From Auanema rhodensis (Eukaryota > Nematoda > Chromadorea > Rhabditida > Rhabditidae): a stretch of 64,000 nucleotides of DNA. Both the position numbers and the translations under genes were made by a program. Numbering within the stretch: the stretch's first letter is position 1; each line of letters begins with the position of its first letter. The stretch covers positions 20,150,001-20,214,000 of the forward strand of contig OZ059897.1 of the NCBI GenBank assembly GCA_964057225.1, in the 5' to 3' direction. Below, piece by piece: positions 1-9,474 of this stretch. The notes beneath the pieces are model-generated. The model had not been told where the DNA came from. It made no database searches and saw only the letters and a list, made by a program, of their open reading frames with translations.

Positions 1-345
1 AGTTTCCATGTACACTCAACATTGCTTCCAAAAACATTTTGACAAAAATTTTTTCGAAAAATTTCAAAATAATTTAGCAAAAAGTAGATGTTTTTAGATT
101 CCTTTTTTCAAGGCGAAGACGATGGACAATGTTATCCAACGAAAAAATTAATTCTTCAGGGTGAAAATCGAGGATATAAGTGTGAACTTATATCAGTTGA
201 TATCTCGGTACATTTTTAAGCTAGCGCAAATCTGATAACACAGATCGACGCAGCTTAAAAATCCGCATCGAATGCACTATACTACATTAAGAAACGCTTA
301 ATACAAAAATTAGTTATGATTGTTTGAAAAATGATGCATTAGTGT

Positions 346-373
346 ATGTTGAGTTTCCATGTACACTCAACAT
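346..373. repeat. Inverted repeat spanning the monomer junction (9+9 bp)
   Basis: ATGTTGAGT (346-354) is the exact reverse complement of ACTCAACAT (365-373), separated by a 10-base spacer. It recurs once per monomer and is intact in almost every copy. The few changes nearby, at 44573 (C to G), 51246 (A to G) and 57213 (A to T), all fall in the spacer and leave both arms intact. It could extrude a small cruciform or be a dimeric protein site; function is unknown. Confidence 0.9.
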
Positions 374-380
374 TGCTTCC

Positions 381-459
381 AAAAACATTTTGACAAAAAT
401 TTTTTCGAAAAATTTCAAAATAATTTAGCAAAAAGTAGATGTTTTTAGATTCCTTTTTT
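381..459. other. A/T-tract belt, possible intrinsic bend
   Basis: Seven runs of five or more A/T bases are packed into 79 bp: A5 at 381-385, A5T6 at 395-405, A5T3 at 408-415, A4TA2T3 at 417-426, A5 at 430-434, T5 at 442-446 and T6 at 454-459. Repeated A-tracts are a known cause of DNA curvature, but the spacings (roughly 12-17 bp) are not strictly helical, so curvature is inferred only. The belt recurs in all monomers. Confidence 0.6.
397..415. repeat. AAATTTTT-TCG-AAAAATTT dyad
   Basis: An 8+8 bp perfect inverted repeat with a 3-base centre, lying inside the A/T belt and containing the palindrome TTTTCGAAAA with a BstBI site. It is unchanged in every monomer I checked. The only CpG of this 60-bp stretch is at its centre. 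Confidence 0.85.
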
Positions 460-523
460 CAAGGCGAAGACGATGGACAATGTTATTCAACGAAAAAATT
501 ATTTCTTCAGGGTGAAAATCGAG

Positions 524-545
524 GATATAAGTGTGAACTTATATC
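524..545. repeat. GATATAAGT hairpin (9+9 bp, 4-base loop)
   Basis: GATATAAGT (524-532) pairs exactly with ACTTATATC (537-545) around the loop GTGA. The common polymorphism at offset 184 (GTGA versus GTAA, in E, G, L, Y and Z types) changes only the loop. Arm-breaking changes are rare: T to A at offset 177 in three related monomers (near 50710, 54571 and 58081) and A to T at 42285. Confidence 0.9.
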
Positions 546-563
546 AGTTGATATCTCGGTACA

Positions 564-612
564 TTTTTAAGCTAGCGCAAATCTGATAACACAGATCGAC
601 GCAGCTTAAAAA
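564..612. repeat. 49-bp imperfect palindrome
   Basis: The outer arms TTTTTAAGCT (564-573) and AGCTTAAAAA (603-612) are perfectly complementary over 10 bp. Inside them GCG (575-577) pairs with CGC (600-602) after a one-base bulge. After a 3x3 internal loop, ATCTG (581-585) pairs with CAGAT (592-596) around the 6-base loop ATAACA. That makes 18 base pairs in 49 bases, the strongest dyad of the monomer. It is intact in most monomers but disrupted without compensation in the F, G and related variants (GCTC or AACTC in the right arm). Confidence 0.9.
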
Positions 613-643
613 TCCGCATCGAATGCACTATACTACATGGAAG

Positions 644-768
644 AACGCTTAATACAAAAATTAGTTATGATCGTTTGAAAAATGATGCATTAGTGTATGT
701 TGAGTTTCCATGTACACTCAACATTGCTTCCAAAAACATTTTGACAAAAATTTTTTCGAAAAATTTCA
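644..768. other. Near-invariant segment across monomer junction
   Basis: The 125 bp from offset 293 of one monomer to offset 66 of the next is almost identical in every copy. Across 182 monomers I saw only scattered singletons and small families: T at 331, G at 20681, a one-base deletion in the A run of GTTTGAAAAATG at about 29455, 32964 and 36473, and spacer changes at 44573, 51246 and 57213. The rest of the monomer carries a dozen common polymorphisms. This is an illustrative copy; the pattern holds array-wide. Confidence 0.75.
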
Positions 769-890
769 AAATAATTTAGCAAAAAGTAGATGTTTTTAGA
801 TTCCTTTTTTCAAGGCAAAGACGATGGACAATGTTATTCATCGAAAAAAATATATCTTCAGGGTGAAAATCGAGGATATAAGTGTGAACT

Positions 891-906
891 TATATCAGTT
901 GATATA
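891..906. repeat. TATATCA-GT-TGATATA dyad (B-type monomers)
   Basis: In monomers carrying A at offset 204 the sequence is a 7+7 bp inverted repeat with a 2-base centre. In C204 monomers it shrinks to 6+6 bp and an EcoRV site GATATC appears instead. It overlaps the right arm of the GATATAAGT hairpin, so the two pairings exclude each other. Confidence 0.8.
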
Positions 907-909
907 TCG

Positions 910-979
910 GTGCATTTTTAAGCTAGCGCAAATCTGATAACACAGATCGACGCAGCTTAAAAATCCGCATCGAATGCAC
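910..979. repeat. Extended palindrome in G210 monomers
   Basis: Where offset 210 is G, the left arm of the 49-bp palindrome is directly preceded by GTGCA (910-914), whose complement TGCAC lies at 975-979, beyond an 11-base bulge on the right side. In A210 monomers this becomes GTACA and the outer 5 bp contain a mismatch. The A/B polymorphism thus alters the outermost pairing of the largest dyad. Confidence 0.7.
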
Positions 980-2808
980 TATACTACATTAAGAAACGCT
1001 TAATACAAAAATTAGTTATGATCGTTTGAAAAATGATGCATTAGTGTATGTTGAGTTTCCATGTACACTCAACATTGCTTCCAAAAACATTTTGACAAAA
1101 ATTTTTTCGAAAAATTTCAAAATAATTTAGCAAAAAGTAGATGTTTTTAGATTCCTTTTTTCAAGGCAAAGACGATGGACAATGTTATTCAACGAAAAAA
1201 TTATTTCTTCAGGGTGAAAATCGAGGATATAAGTGTGAACTTATATCAGTTGATATCTCGGTACATTTTTAAGCTAGCGCAAATCTGATAACACAGATCG
1301 ACGCAGCTTAAAAATCCGCATCGAATGCACTATACTACATGGAAGAACGCTTAATACAAAAATTAGTTATGATCGTTTGAAAAATGATGCATTAGTGTAT
1401 GTTGAGTTTCCATGTACACTCAACATTGCTTCCAAAAACATTTTGACAAAAATTTTTTCGAAAAATTTCAAAATAATTTAGCAAAAAGTAGATGTTTTTA
1501 GATTCCTTTTTTCAAGGCAAAGACGATGGACAATGTTATTCAACGAAAAAATTATTTCTTCAGGGTGAAAATCGAGGATATAAGTGTGAACTTATATCAG
1601 TTGATATCTCGGTACATTTTTAAGCTAGCGCAAATCTGATAACACAGATCGACGCAGCTTAAAAATCCGCATCGAATGCACTATACTACATGGAAGAACG
1701 CTTAATACAAAAATTAGTTATGATCGTTTGAAAAATGATGCATTAGTGTATGTTGAGTTTCCATGTACACTCAACATTGCTTCCAAAAACATTTTGACAA
1801 AAATTTTTTCGAAAAATTTCAAAATAATTTAGCAAGAAGTAGATGTTTTTAGATTCCTTTTTTCAAGGCGAAGACGATGGACAATGTTATTCAACGAAAA
1901 AATTAATTCTTCAGGGTGAAAATCGAGGATATAAGTGTGAACTTATATCAGTTGATATCTCGGTACATTTTTAAGCTAGCGCAAATCTGATAACACAGAT
2001 CGACGCAGCTTAAAAATCCGCATCGAATGCACTATACTACATGGAAGAACGCTTAATACAAAAATTAGTTATGATCGTTTGAAAAATGATGCATTAGTGT
2101 ATGTTGAGTTTCCATGTACACTCAACATTGCTTCCAAAAACATTTTGACAAAAATTTTTTCGAAAAATTTCAAAATAATTTAGCAAAAAGTAGATGTTTT
2201 TAGATTCCTTTTTTCAAGGCAAAGACGATGGACAATGTTATTTAACGAAAAAATTAATTCTTCAGGGTGAAAATCGAGGATATAAGTGTGAACTTATATC
2301 AGTTGATATATCGGTGCATTTTTAAGCTAGCGCAAATCTGATAACACAGATCGACGCAGCTTAAAAATCCGCATCGAATGCACTATACTACATTAAGAAA
2401 CGCTTAATACAAAAATTAGTTATGATCGTTTGAAAAATGATGCATTAGTGTATGTTGAGTTTCCATGTACACTCAACATTGCTTCCAAAAACATTTTGAC
2501 AAAAATTTTTTCGAAAAATTTCAAAATAATTTAGCAAAAAGTAGATGTTTTTAGATTCCTTTTTTCAAGGCAAAGACGATGGACAATGTTATTCAACGAA
2601 AAAATTATTTCTTCAGGGTGAAAATCGAGGATATAAGTGTGAACTTATATCAGTTGATATCTCGGTACATTTTTAAGCTAGCGCAAATCTGATAACACAG
2701 ATCGACGCAGCTTAAAAATCCGCATCGAATGCACTATACTACATGGAAGAACGCTTAATACAAAAATTAGTTATGATCGTTTGAAAAATGATGCATTAGT
2801 GTATGTTG

Positions 2809-5264
2809 AGTTTCCATGTACACTCAACATTGCTTCCAAAAACATTTTGACAAAAATTTTTTCGAAAAATTTCAAAATAATTTAGCAAAAAGTAGATGTT
2901 TTTAGATTCCTTTTTTCAAGGCAAAGACGATGGACAATGTTATTCAACGAAAAAATTATTTCTTCAGGGTGAAAATCGAGGATATAAGTGTGAACTTATA
3001 TCAGTTGATATCTCGGTACATTTTTAAGCTAGCGCAAATCTGATAACACAGATCGACGCAGCTCAAAAATCCGTACGAATGCACTATACTATATTGAGAA
3101 ACGCTTAATACAAAAATTAGTTATGATCGTTTGAAAAATGATGCATTAGTGTATGTTGAGTTTCCATGTACACTCAACATTGCTTCCAAAAACATTTTGA
3201 CAAAAATTTTTTCGAAAAATTTCAAAATAATTTCGCAAAAAGTAGATGTTTTTAGATTCCTTTTTTCAAGGCAAAGACGATGGACAATGTTATTTAACGA
3301 AAAAATTAATTCTTCAGGGTGAAAATCGAGGATATAAGTGTAAACTTATATCAGTTGATATCTCGGTGCATTTTTAAGCTAGCGCAAATCTGATAACACA
3401 GATCGACGCAGCTTAAAAATCCGCATCGAATGCACTATACTACATTGAGAAACGCTTAATACAAAAATTAGTTATGATCGTTTGAAAAATGATGCATTAG
3501 TGTATGTTGAGTTTCCATGTACACTCAACATTGCTTCCAAAAACATTTTGACAAAAATTTTTTCGAAAAATTTCAAAATAATTTAGCAAAAAGTAGATGT
3601 TTTTAGATTCCTTTTTTCAAGGCAAAGACGATGGACGATGTTATTCAACGAAAAAATTAATTCTTCAGGGTGAAAATCGAGGATATAAGTGTGAACTTAT
3701 ATCAGTTGATATCTCGGTGCATTTTTAAGCTAGCGCAAATCTGATAACACAGATCGACGCAACTCAAAAATCCGTACGAATGCACTTTACTATATTGAGA
3801 AACGCTTAATACAAAAATTAGTTATGATCGTTTGAAAAATGATGCATTAGTGTATGTTGAGTTTCCATGTACACTCAACATTGCTTCCAAAAACATTTTG
3901 ACAAAAATTTTTTCGAAAAATTTCAGAATAATTTAGCAAAAAGTAGATGTTTTTAGATTCCTTTTTTCAAGGCAAAGACGATGGACAATGTTATTTAACG
4001 AAAAAATTAATTCTTCAGGGTGAAAATCGAGGATATAAGTGTAAACTTATATCAGTTGATATCTCGGTGCATTTTTAAGCTAGCGCAAATCTGATAACAC
4101 AGATCGACGCAGCTTAAAAATGCGCATCGAATGCACTATACTACATTGAGAAACGCTTAATACAAAAATTAGTTATGATCGTTTGAAAAATGATGCATTA
4201 GTGTATGTTGAGTTTCCATGTACACTCAACATTGCTTCCAAAAACATTTTGACAAAAATTTTTTCGAAAAATTTCAAAATAATTTAGCAAAAAGTAGATG
4301 TTTTTAGATTTCTTTTTTTCAAGGCAAAGACGATGGACAATGTTATTCAACGAAAAAATTATTTCTTCAGGGTGAAAATCGAGGATATAAGTGTGAACTT
4401 ATATCAGTTGATATATCGGTGCATTTTTAAGCTAGCGCAAATCTGATAACACAGATCGACGCAGCTTAAAAATCCGCATCGAATGCACTCAACTACATTA
4501 AAAAACGCTTAATACAAAAATTAGTTATGATCGTTTGAAAAATGATGCATTAGTGTATGTTGAGTTTCCATGTACACTCAACATTGCTTCCAAAAACATT
4601 TTGACAAAAATTTTTTCGAAAAATTTCAAAATAATTTAGCAAAAAGTAGATGTTTTTAGATTCCTTTTTTCAAGGCAAAGACGATGGACAATGTTATTCA
4701 ACGAAAAAATTATTTCTTCAGGGTGAAAATCGAGGATATAAGTGTGAACTTATATCAGTTGATATCTCGGTGCATTTTTAAGCTAGCGCAAATCTGATAA
4801 CACAGATCGACGCAGCTTAAAAATCCGCATCGAATGCACTATACTACATTGAGAAACGCTTAATAAAAAAATTAGTTATGATCGTTTGAAAAATGATGCA
4901 TTAGTGTATGTTGAGTTTCCATGTACACTCAACATTGCTTCCAAAAACATTTTGACAAAAATTTTTTCGAAAAATTTCAAAATAATTTAGCAAAAAGTAG
5001 ATGTTTTTAGATTCCTTTTTTCAAGGCAAAGACGATGGACAATGTTATTTAACGAAAAAATTAATTCTTCAGGGTGAAAATCGAGGATATAAGTGTGAAC
5101 TTATATCAGTTGATATCTCGGTACATTTTTAAGCTAGCGCAAATCTGATAACACAGATCGACGCAGCTTAAAAATCCGCATCGAATGCACTATACTACAT
5201 GGAAGAACGCTTAATACAAAAATTAGTTATGATCGTTTGAAAAATGATGCATTAGTGTATGTTG
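2809..5264 (+). repeat. E/F/H/J cassette, short copy (7 monomers)
   Basis: Monomer starts are 2809, 3159, 3510, 3860, 4211, 4563 and 4914. The order is a C unit with the variant tail GCTCAAAAATCCGTACG, then E (with TCG at 75-77), F (GGACGATG), E (AGAATAA), Bc (T-run one base longer, CACTCAAC), H (AATAAAAAAATTAG) and J. The same succession, lengthened by extra F, G and Bc units, recurs at 8424-12280, so this is an ancestral or contracted copy. Confidence 0.8.
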
Positions 5265-8200
5265 AGTTTCCATGTACACTCAACATTGCTTCCAAAAACA
5301 TTTTGACAAAAATTTTTTCGAAAAATTTCAAAATAATTTAGCAAAAAGTAGATGTTTTTAGATTCCTTTTTTCAAGGCAAAGACGATGGACAATGTTATT
5401 TAACGAAAAAATTAATTCTTCAGGGTGAAAATCGAGGATATAAGTGTGAACTTATATCAGTTGATATCTCGGTGCATTTTTAAGCTAGCGCAAATCTGAT
5501 AACACAGATCGACGCAGCTTAAAAATCCGCATCGAATGCACTATACTACATTGAGAAACGCTTAATACAAAAATTAGTTATGATCGTTTGAAAAATGATG
5601 CATTAGTGTATGTTGAGTTTCCATGTACACTCAACATTGCTTCCAAAAACATTTTGACAAAAATTTTTTCGAAAAATTTCAAAATAATTTAGCAAAAAGT
5701 AGATGTTTTTAGATTCCTTTTTTCAAGGCGAAGACGATGAACAATGTTATCCAACGAAAAAATTAATTCTTCAGGGTGAAAATCGAGGATATAAGTGTGA
5801 ACTTATATCAGTTGATATCTCGGTACATTTTTAAGCTAGCGCAAATCTGATAACACAGATCGACGCAGCTTAAAAATCCGCATCGAATGCACTCAACTAC
5901 ATTAAAAAACGCTTAATACAAAAATTAGTTATGATCGTTTGAAAAATGATGCATTAGTGTATGTTGAGTTTCCATGTACACTCAACATTGCTTCCAAAAA
6001 CATTTTGACAAAAATTTTTTCGAAAAATTTCAAAATAATTTAGCAAAAAGTAGATGTTTTTAGATTCCTTTTTTCAAGGCAAAGACGATGGACAATGTTA
6101 TTCATCGAAAAAATTATATCTTCAGGGTGAAAATCGAGGATATAAGTGTGAACTTATATCAGTTGATATATCGGTGCATTTTTAAGCTAGCGCAAATCTG
6201 ATAACACAGATCGACGCAGCTTAAAAATCCGCATCGAATGCACTATACTACATTAAGAAACGCTTAATACAAAAATTAGTTATGATCGTTTGAAAAATGA
6301 TGCATTAGTGTATGTTGAGTTTCCATGTACACTCAACATTGCTTCCAAAAACATTTTGACAAAAATTTTTTCGAAAAATTTCAAAATAATTTAGCAAAAA
6401 GTAGATGTTTTTAGATTCCTTTTTTCAAGGCAAAGACGATGGACAATGTTATTTAACGAAAAAATTAATTCTTCAGGGTGAAAATCGAGGATATAAGTGT
6501 GAACTTATATCAGTTGATATCTCGGTACATTTTTAAGCTAGCGCAAATCTGATAACACAGATCGACGCAGCTTAAAAATCCGCATCGAATGCACTATACT
6601 ACATGGAAGAACGCTTAATACAAAAATTAGTTATGATCGTTTGAAAAATGATGCATTAGTGTATGTTGAGTTTCCATGTACACTCAACATTGCTTCCAAA
6701 AACATTTTGACAAAAATTTTTTCGAAAAATTTCAAAATAATTTAGCAAAAAGTAGATGTTTTTAGATTCCTTTTTTCAAGGCGAAGACGATGAACAATGT
6801 TATCCAACGAAAAAATTAATTCTTCAGGGTGAAAATCGAGGATATAAGTGTGAACTTATATCAGTTGATATCTCGGTACATTTTTAAGCTAGCGCAAATC
6901 TGATAACACAGATCGACGCAGCTTAAAAATCCGCATCGAATGCACTATACTACATGGAAGAACGCTTAATACAAAAATTAGTTATGATCGTTTGAAAAAT
7001 GATGCATTAGTGTATGTTGAGTTTCCATGTACACTCAACATTGCTTCCAAAAACATTTTGACAAAAATTTTTTCGAAAAATTTCAAAATAATTTAGCAAA
7101 AAGTAGATGTTTTTAGATTCCTTTTTTCAAGGCAAAGACGATGGACAATGTTATTCATCGAAAAAATTATATCTTCAGGGTGAAAATCGAGGATATAAGT
7201 GTGAACTTATATCAGTTGATATCTCGGTACATTTTTAAGCTAGCGCAAATCTGATAACACAGATCGACGCAGCTTAAAAATCCGCATCGAATGCACTATA
7301 CTACATGGAAGAACGCTTAATACAAAAATTAGTTATGATCGTTTGAAAAATGATGCATTAGTGTATGTTGAGTTTCCATGTACACTCAACATTGCTTCCA
7401 AAAACATTTTGACAAAAATTTTTTCGAAAAATTTCAAAATAATTTAGCAAAAAGTAGATGTTTTTAGATTCCTTTTTTCAAGGCGAAGACGATGAACAAT
7501 GTTATCCAACGAAAAAATTAATTCTTCAGGGTGAAAATCGAGGATATAAGTGTGAACTTATATCAGTTGATATCTCGGTACATTTTTAAGCTAGCGCAAA
7601 TCTGATAACACAGATCGACGCAGCTTAAAAATCCGCATCGAATGCACTATACTACATGGAAGAACGCTTAATACAAAAATTAGTTATGATCGTTTGAAAA
7701 ATGATGCATTAGTGTATGTTGAGTTTCCATGTACACTCAACATTGCTTCCAAAAACATTTTGACAAAAATTTTTTCGAAAAATTTCAAAATAATTTAGCA
7801 AAAAGTAGATGTTTTTAGATTCCTTTTTTCAAGGCAAAGACGATGGACAATGTTATTCATCGAAAAAATTATATCTTCAGGGTGAAAATCGAGGATATAA
7901 GTGTGAACTTATATCAGTTGATATATCGGTGCATTTTTAAGCTAGCGCAAATCTGATAACACAGATCGACGCAGCTTAAAAATCCGCATCGAATGCACTA
8001 TACTACATTAAGAAACGCTTAATACAAAAATTAGTTATGATCGTTTGAAAAATGATGCATTAGTGTATGTTGAGTTTCCATGTACACTCAACATTGCTTC
8101 CAAAAACATTTTGACAAAAATTTTTTCGAAAAATTTCAAAATAATTTAGCAAAAAGTAGATGTTTTTAGATTCCTTTTTTCAAGGCAAAGACGATGGACA

Positions 8201-8423
8201 ATGTTATTCAACGAAAAAATTATTTCTTCAGGGTGAAAATCGAGGATATAAGTGTGAACTTATATCAGTTGATATCTCGGTGCATTTTTAAGCTAGCGCA
8301 AATCTGATAACACAGATCGACGCAGCTTAAAAATCCGCATCGAATGCACTATACTACATGGAAGAACGCTTAATACAAAAATTAGTTATGATCGTTTGAA
8401 AAATGATGCATTAGTGTATGTTG
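5265..8423 (+). repeat. Block of J, N and B' monomers (9 units)
   Basis: Starts are 5265, 5616, 5967, 6318, 6669, 7020, 7371, 7722 and 8073. N units (G115, GATGAACAATG, TATCCAACG) at 6669 and 7371 alternate with TTCATCG/TATATC units at 7020 and 7722, a local 702-bp dimer. The unit at 5616 is N in its left half but ends with the CACTCAAC/CATTAAAAAACG tail, a mosaic. The unit at 7020 is B' on the left and A on the right. Confidence 0.8.
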
Positions 8424-9474
8424 AGTTTCCATGTACACTCAACATTGCTTCCAAAAACATTTTGACAAAAATTTTTTCGAAAAATTTCAAAATAATTTAG
8501 CAAAAAGTAGATGTTTTTAGATTCCTTTTTTCAAGGCAAAGACGATGGACAATGTTATTCAACGAAAAAATTATTTCTTCAGGGTGAAAATCGAGGATAT
8601 AAGTGTGAACTTATATCAGTTGATATCTCGGTACATTTTTAAGCTAGCGCAAATCTGATAACACAGATCGACGCAGCTCAAAAATCCGTACGAATGCACT
8701 ATACTATATTGAGAAACGCTTAATACAAAAATTAGTTATGATCGTTTGAAAAATGATGCATTAGTGTATGTTGAGTTTCCATGTACACTCAACATTGCTT
8801 CCAAAAACATTTTGACAAAAATTTTTTCGAAAAATTTCAAAATAATTTCGCAAAAAGTAGATGTTTTTAGATTCCTTTTTTCAAGGCAAAGACGATGGAC
8901 AATGTTATTTAACGAAAAAATTAATTCTTCAGGGTGAAAATCGAGGATATAAGTGTAAACTTATATCAGTTGATATCTCGGTGCATTTTTAAGCTAGCGC
9001 AAATCTGATAACACAGATCGACGCAGCTTAAAAATCCGCATCGAATGCACTATACTACATTGAGAAACGCTAAATACAAAAATTAGTTATGATCGTTTGA
9101 AAAATGATGCATTAGTGTATGTTGAGTTTCCATGTACACTCAACATTGCTTCCAAAAACATTTTGACAAAAATTTTTTCGAAAAATTTCAAAATAATTTA
9201 GCAAAAAGTAGATGTTTTTAGATTCCTTTTTTCTAGGCAAAGACGATGGACAATGTTATTCAACGAAAAAATTAATTCTTCAAGGTGAAAATCGAGGATA
9301 TAAGTGTAAACTTATATCAGTTGATATCTCGGTGCATTTTTAAGCTAGCGCAAATCTGATAACACAGATCGACGCAGCTCAAAAATCCGTACGAATGCAC
9401 TATACTATATTGAGTAACGCTTAATACAAAAATTAGTTATGATCGTTTGAAAAATGATGCATTAGTGTATGTTG
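8424..9474 (+). repeat. Leader of second E/F/G cassette (3 monomers)
   Basis: Units at 8424 and 8774 match those at 2809 and 3159, including the rare TCG at offsets 75-77 and the GCTC/CCGTACG tail; the spacing is 5615 bp (16 monomers). The third (9125) is G type: CAAGGTG, GTAAAC and tail TATTGAGTAACG, with a private TTCTAGGC. Confidence 0.8.

Larger units (their letters stand above)
352..702 (+). repeat. Reference satellite monomer (351 bp)
   Basis: This unit fixes the offsets used throughout: 352 is offset 1. It has 111 G+C of 351 (31.6%). Reading through it are the right arm of a junction-spanning inverted repeat (offsets 1-22), an A/T-tract belt (30-108), a central diagnostic-site region (115-210) containing a hairpin at 173-194, a 49-bp imperfect palindrome (213-261), a second diagnostic cluster (253-292) and a nearly invariant end (293-351). 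Its own type is G115, TATTTC at 151, C204, A210 and tail CATGGAAG, an A/C mosaic. It contains NheI (GCTAGC, offset 220) and BstBI (TTCGAA, offset 53) sites that recur in nearly every monomer. I see no convincing internal sub-repeat. Confidence 0.95.
1..2808 (+). repeat. Block 1: mixed, C-rich monomers (8 units)
   Basis: Monomers start at 1, 352, 703, 1054, 1405, 1756, 2107 and 2458. By diagnostic sites they are N-like with a TTAAG tail, A/C mosaic, B', C, C, A, a TTTAAC unit with a B right part, and C. The unit at 703 carries TTCATCG and a private AAATATATC. The order does not repeat within the block. Confidence 0.85.

Noticed and set aside
128-144. Functional CENP-B box
   Set aside because: The CGGG half of the core is missing in every monomer; only the TTCG plus A part matches.
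397-415. Rho-independent terminator
   Set aside because: The dyad is AT-only apart from its centre, repeats in every monomer and has no gene upstream.
613-630. Pol III B-box-like sequence on the minus strand (ATTCGATGC, followed by a T5 run)
   Set aside because: Only the TTCGA core and one C match the GGTTCGANNCC consensus, and there is no A box at the right distance, so a tRNA- or SINE-derived promoter is not supported.
352-702. The monomer as a bacterial repeat, CRISPR array or phage element
   Set aside because: Repeat and spacer are not separable; the full 351 bp repeats with single-base variants. There are no cas genes and no coding sequence in 64 kb, which argues against a prokaryotic origin.
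352-702. Internal duplication of the monomer into two halves of about 175 bp
   Set aside because: Comparing the halves by eye shows only short AT-rich similarities, such as TAGTGT versus AAGTGT, no more than composition would give.
3131-3322. 63-codon open frames at 3131, 8746, 21026, 22430, 23483 and 24185 as small genes
   Set aside because: They are the same satellite segment in which a TAG is mutated. They start at TTG, are interrupted in the other monomers, have no neighbouring regulatory sequence, and the translation resembles no family I know.
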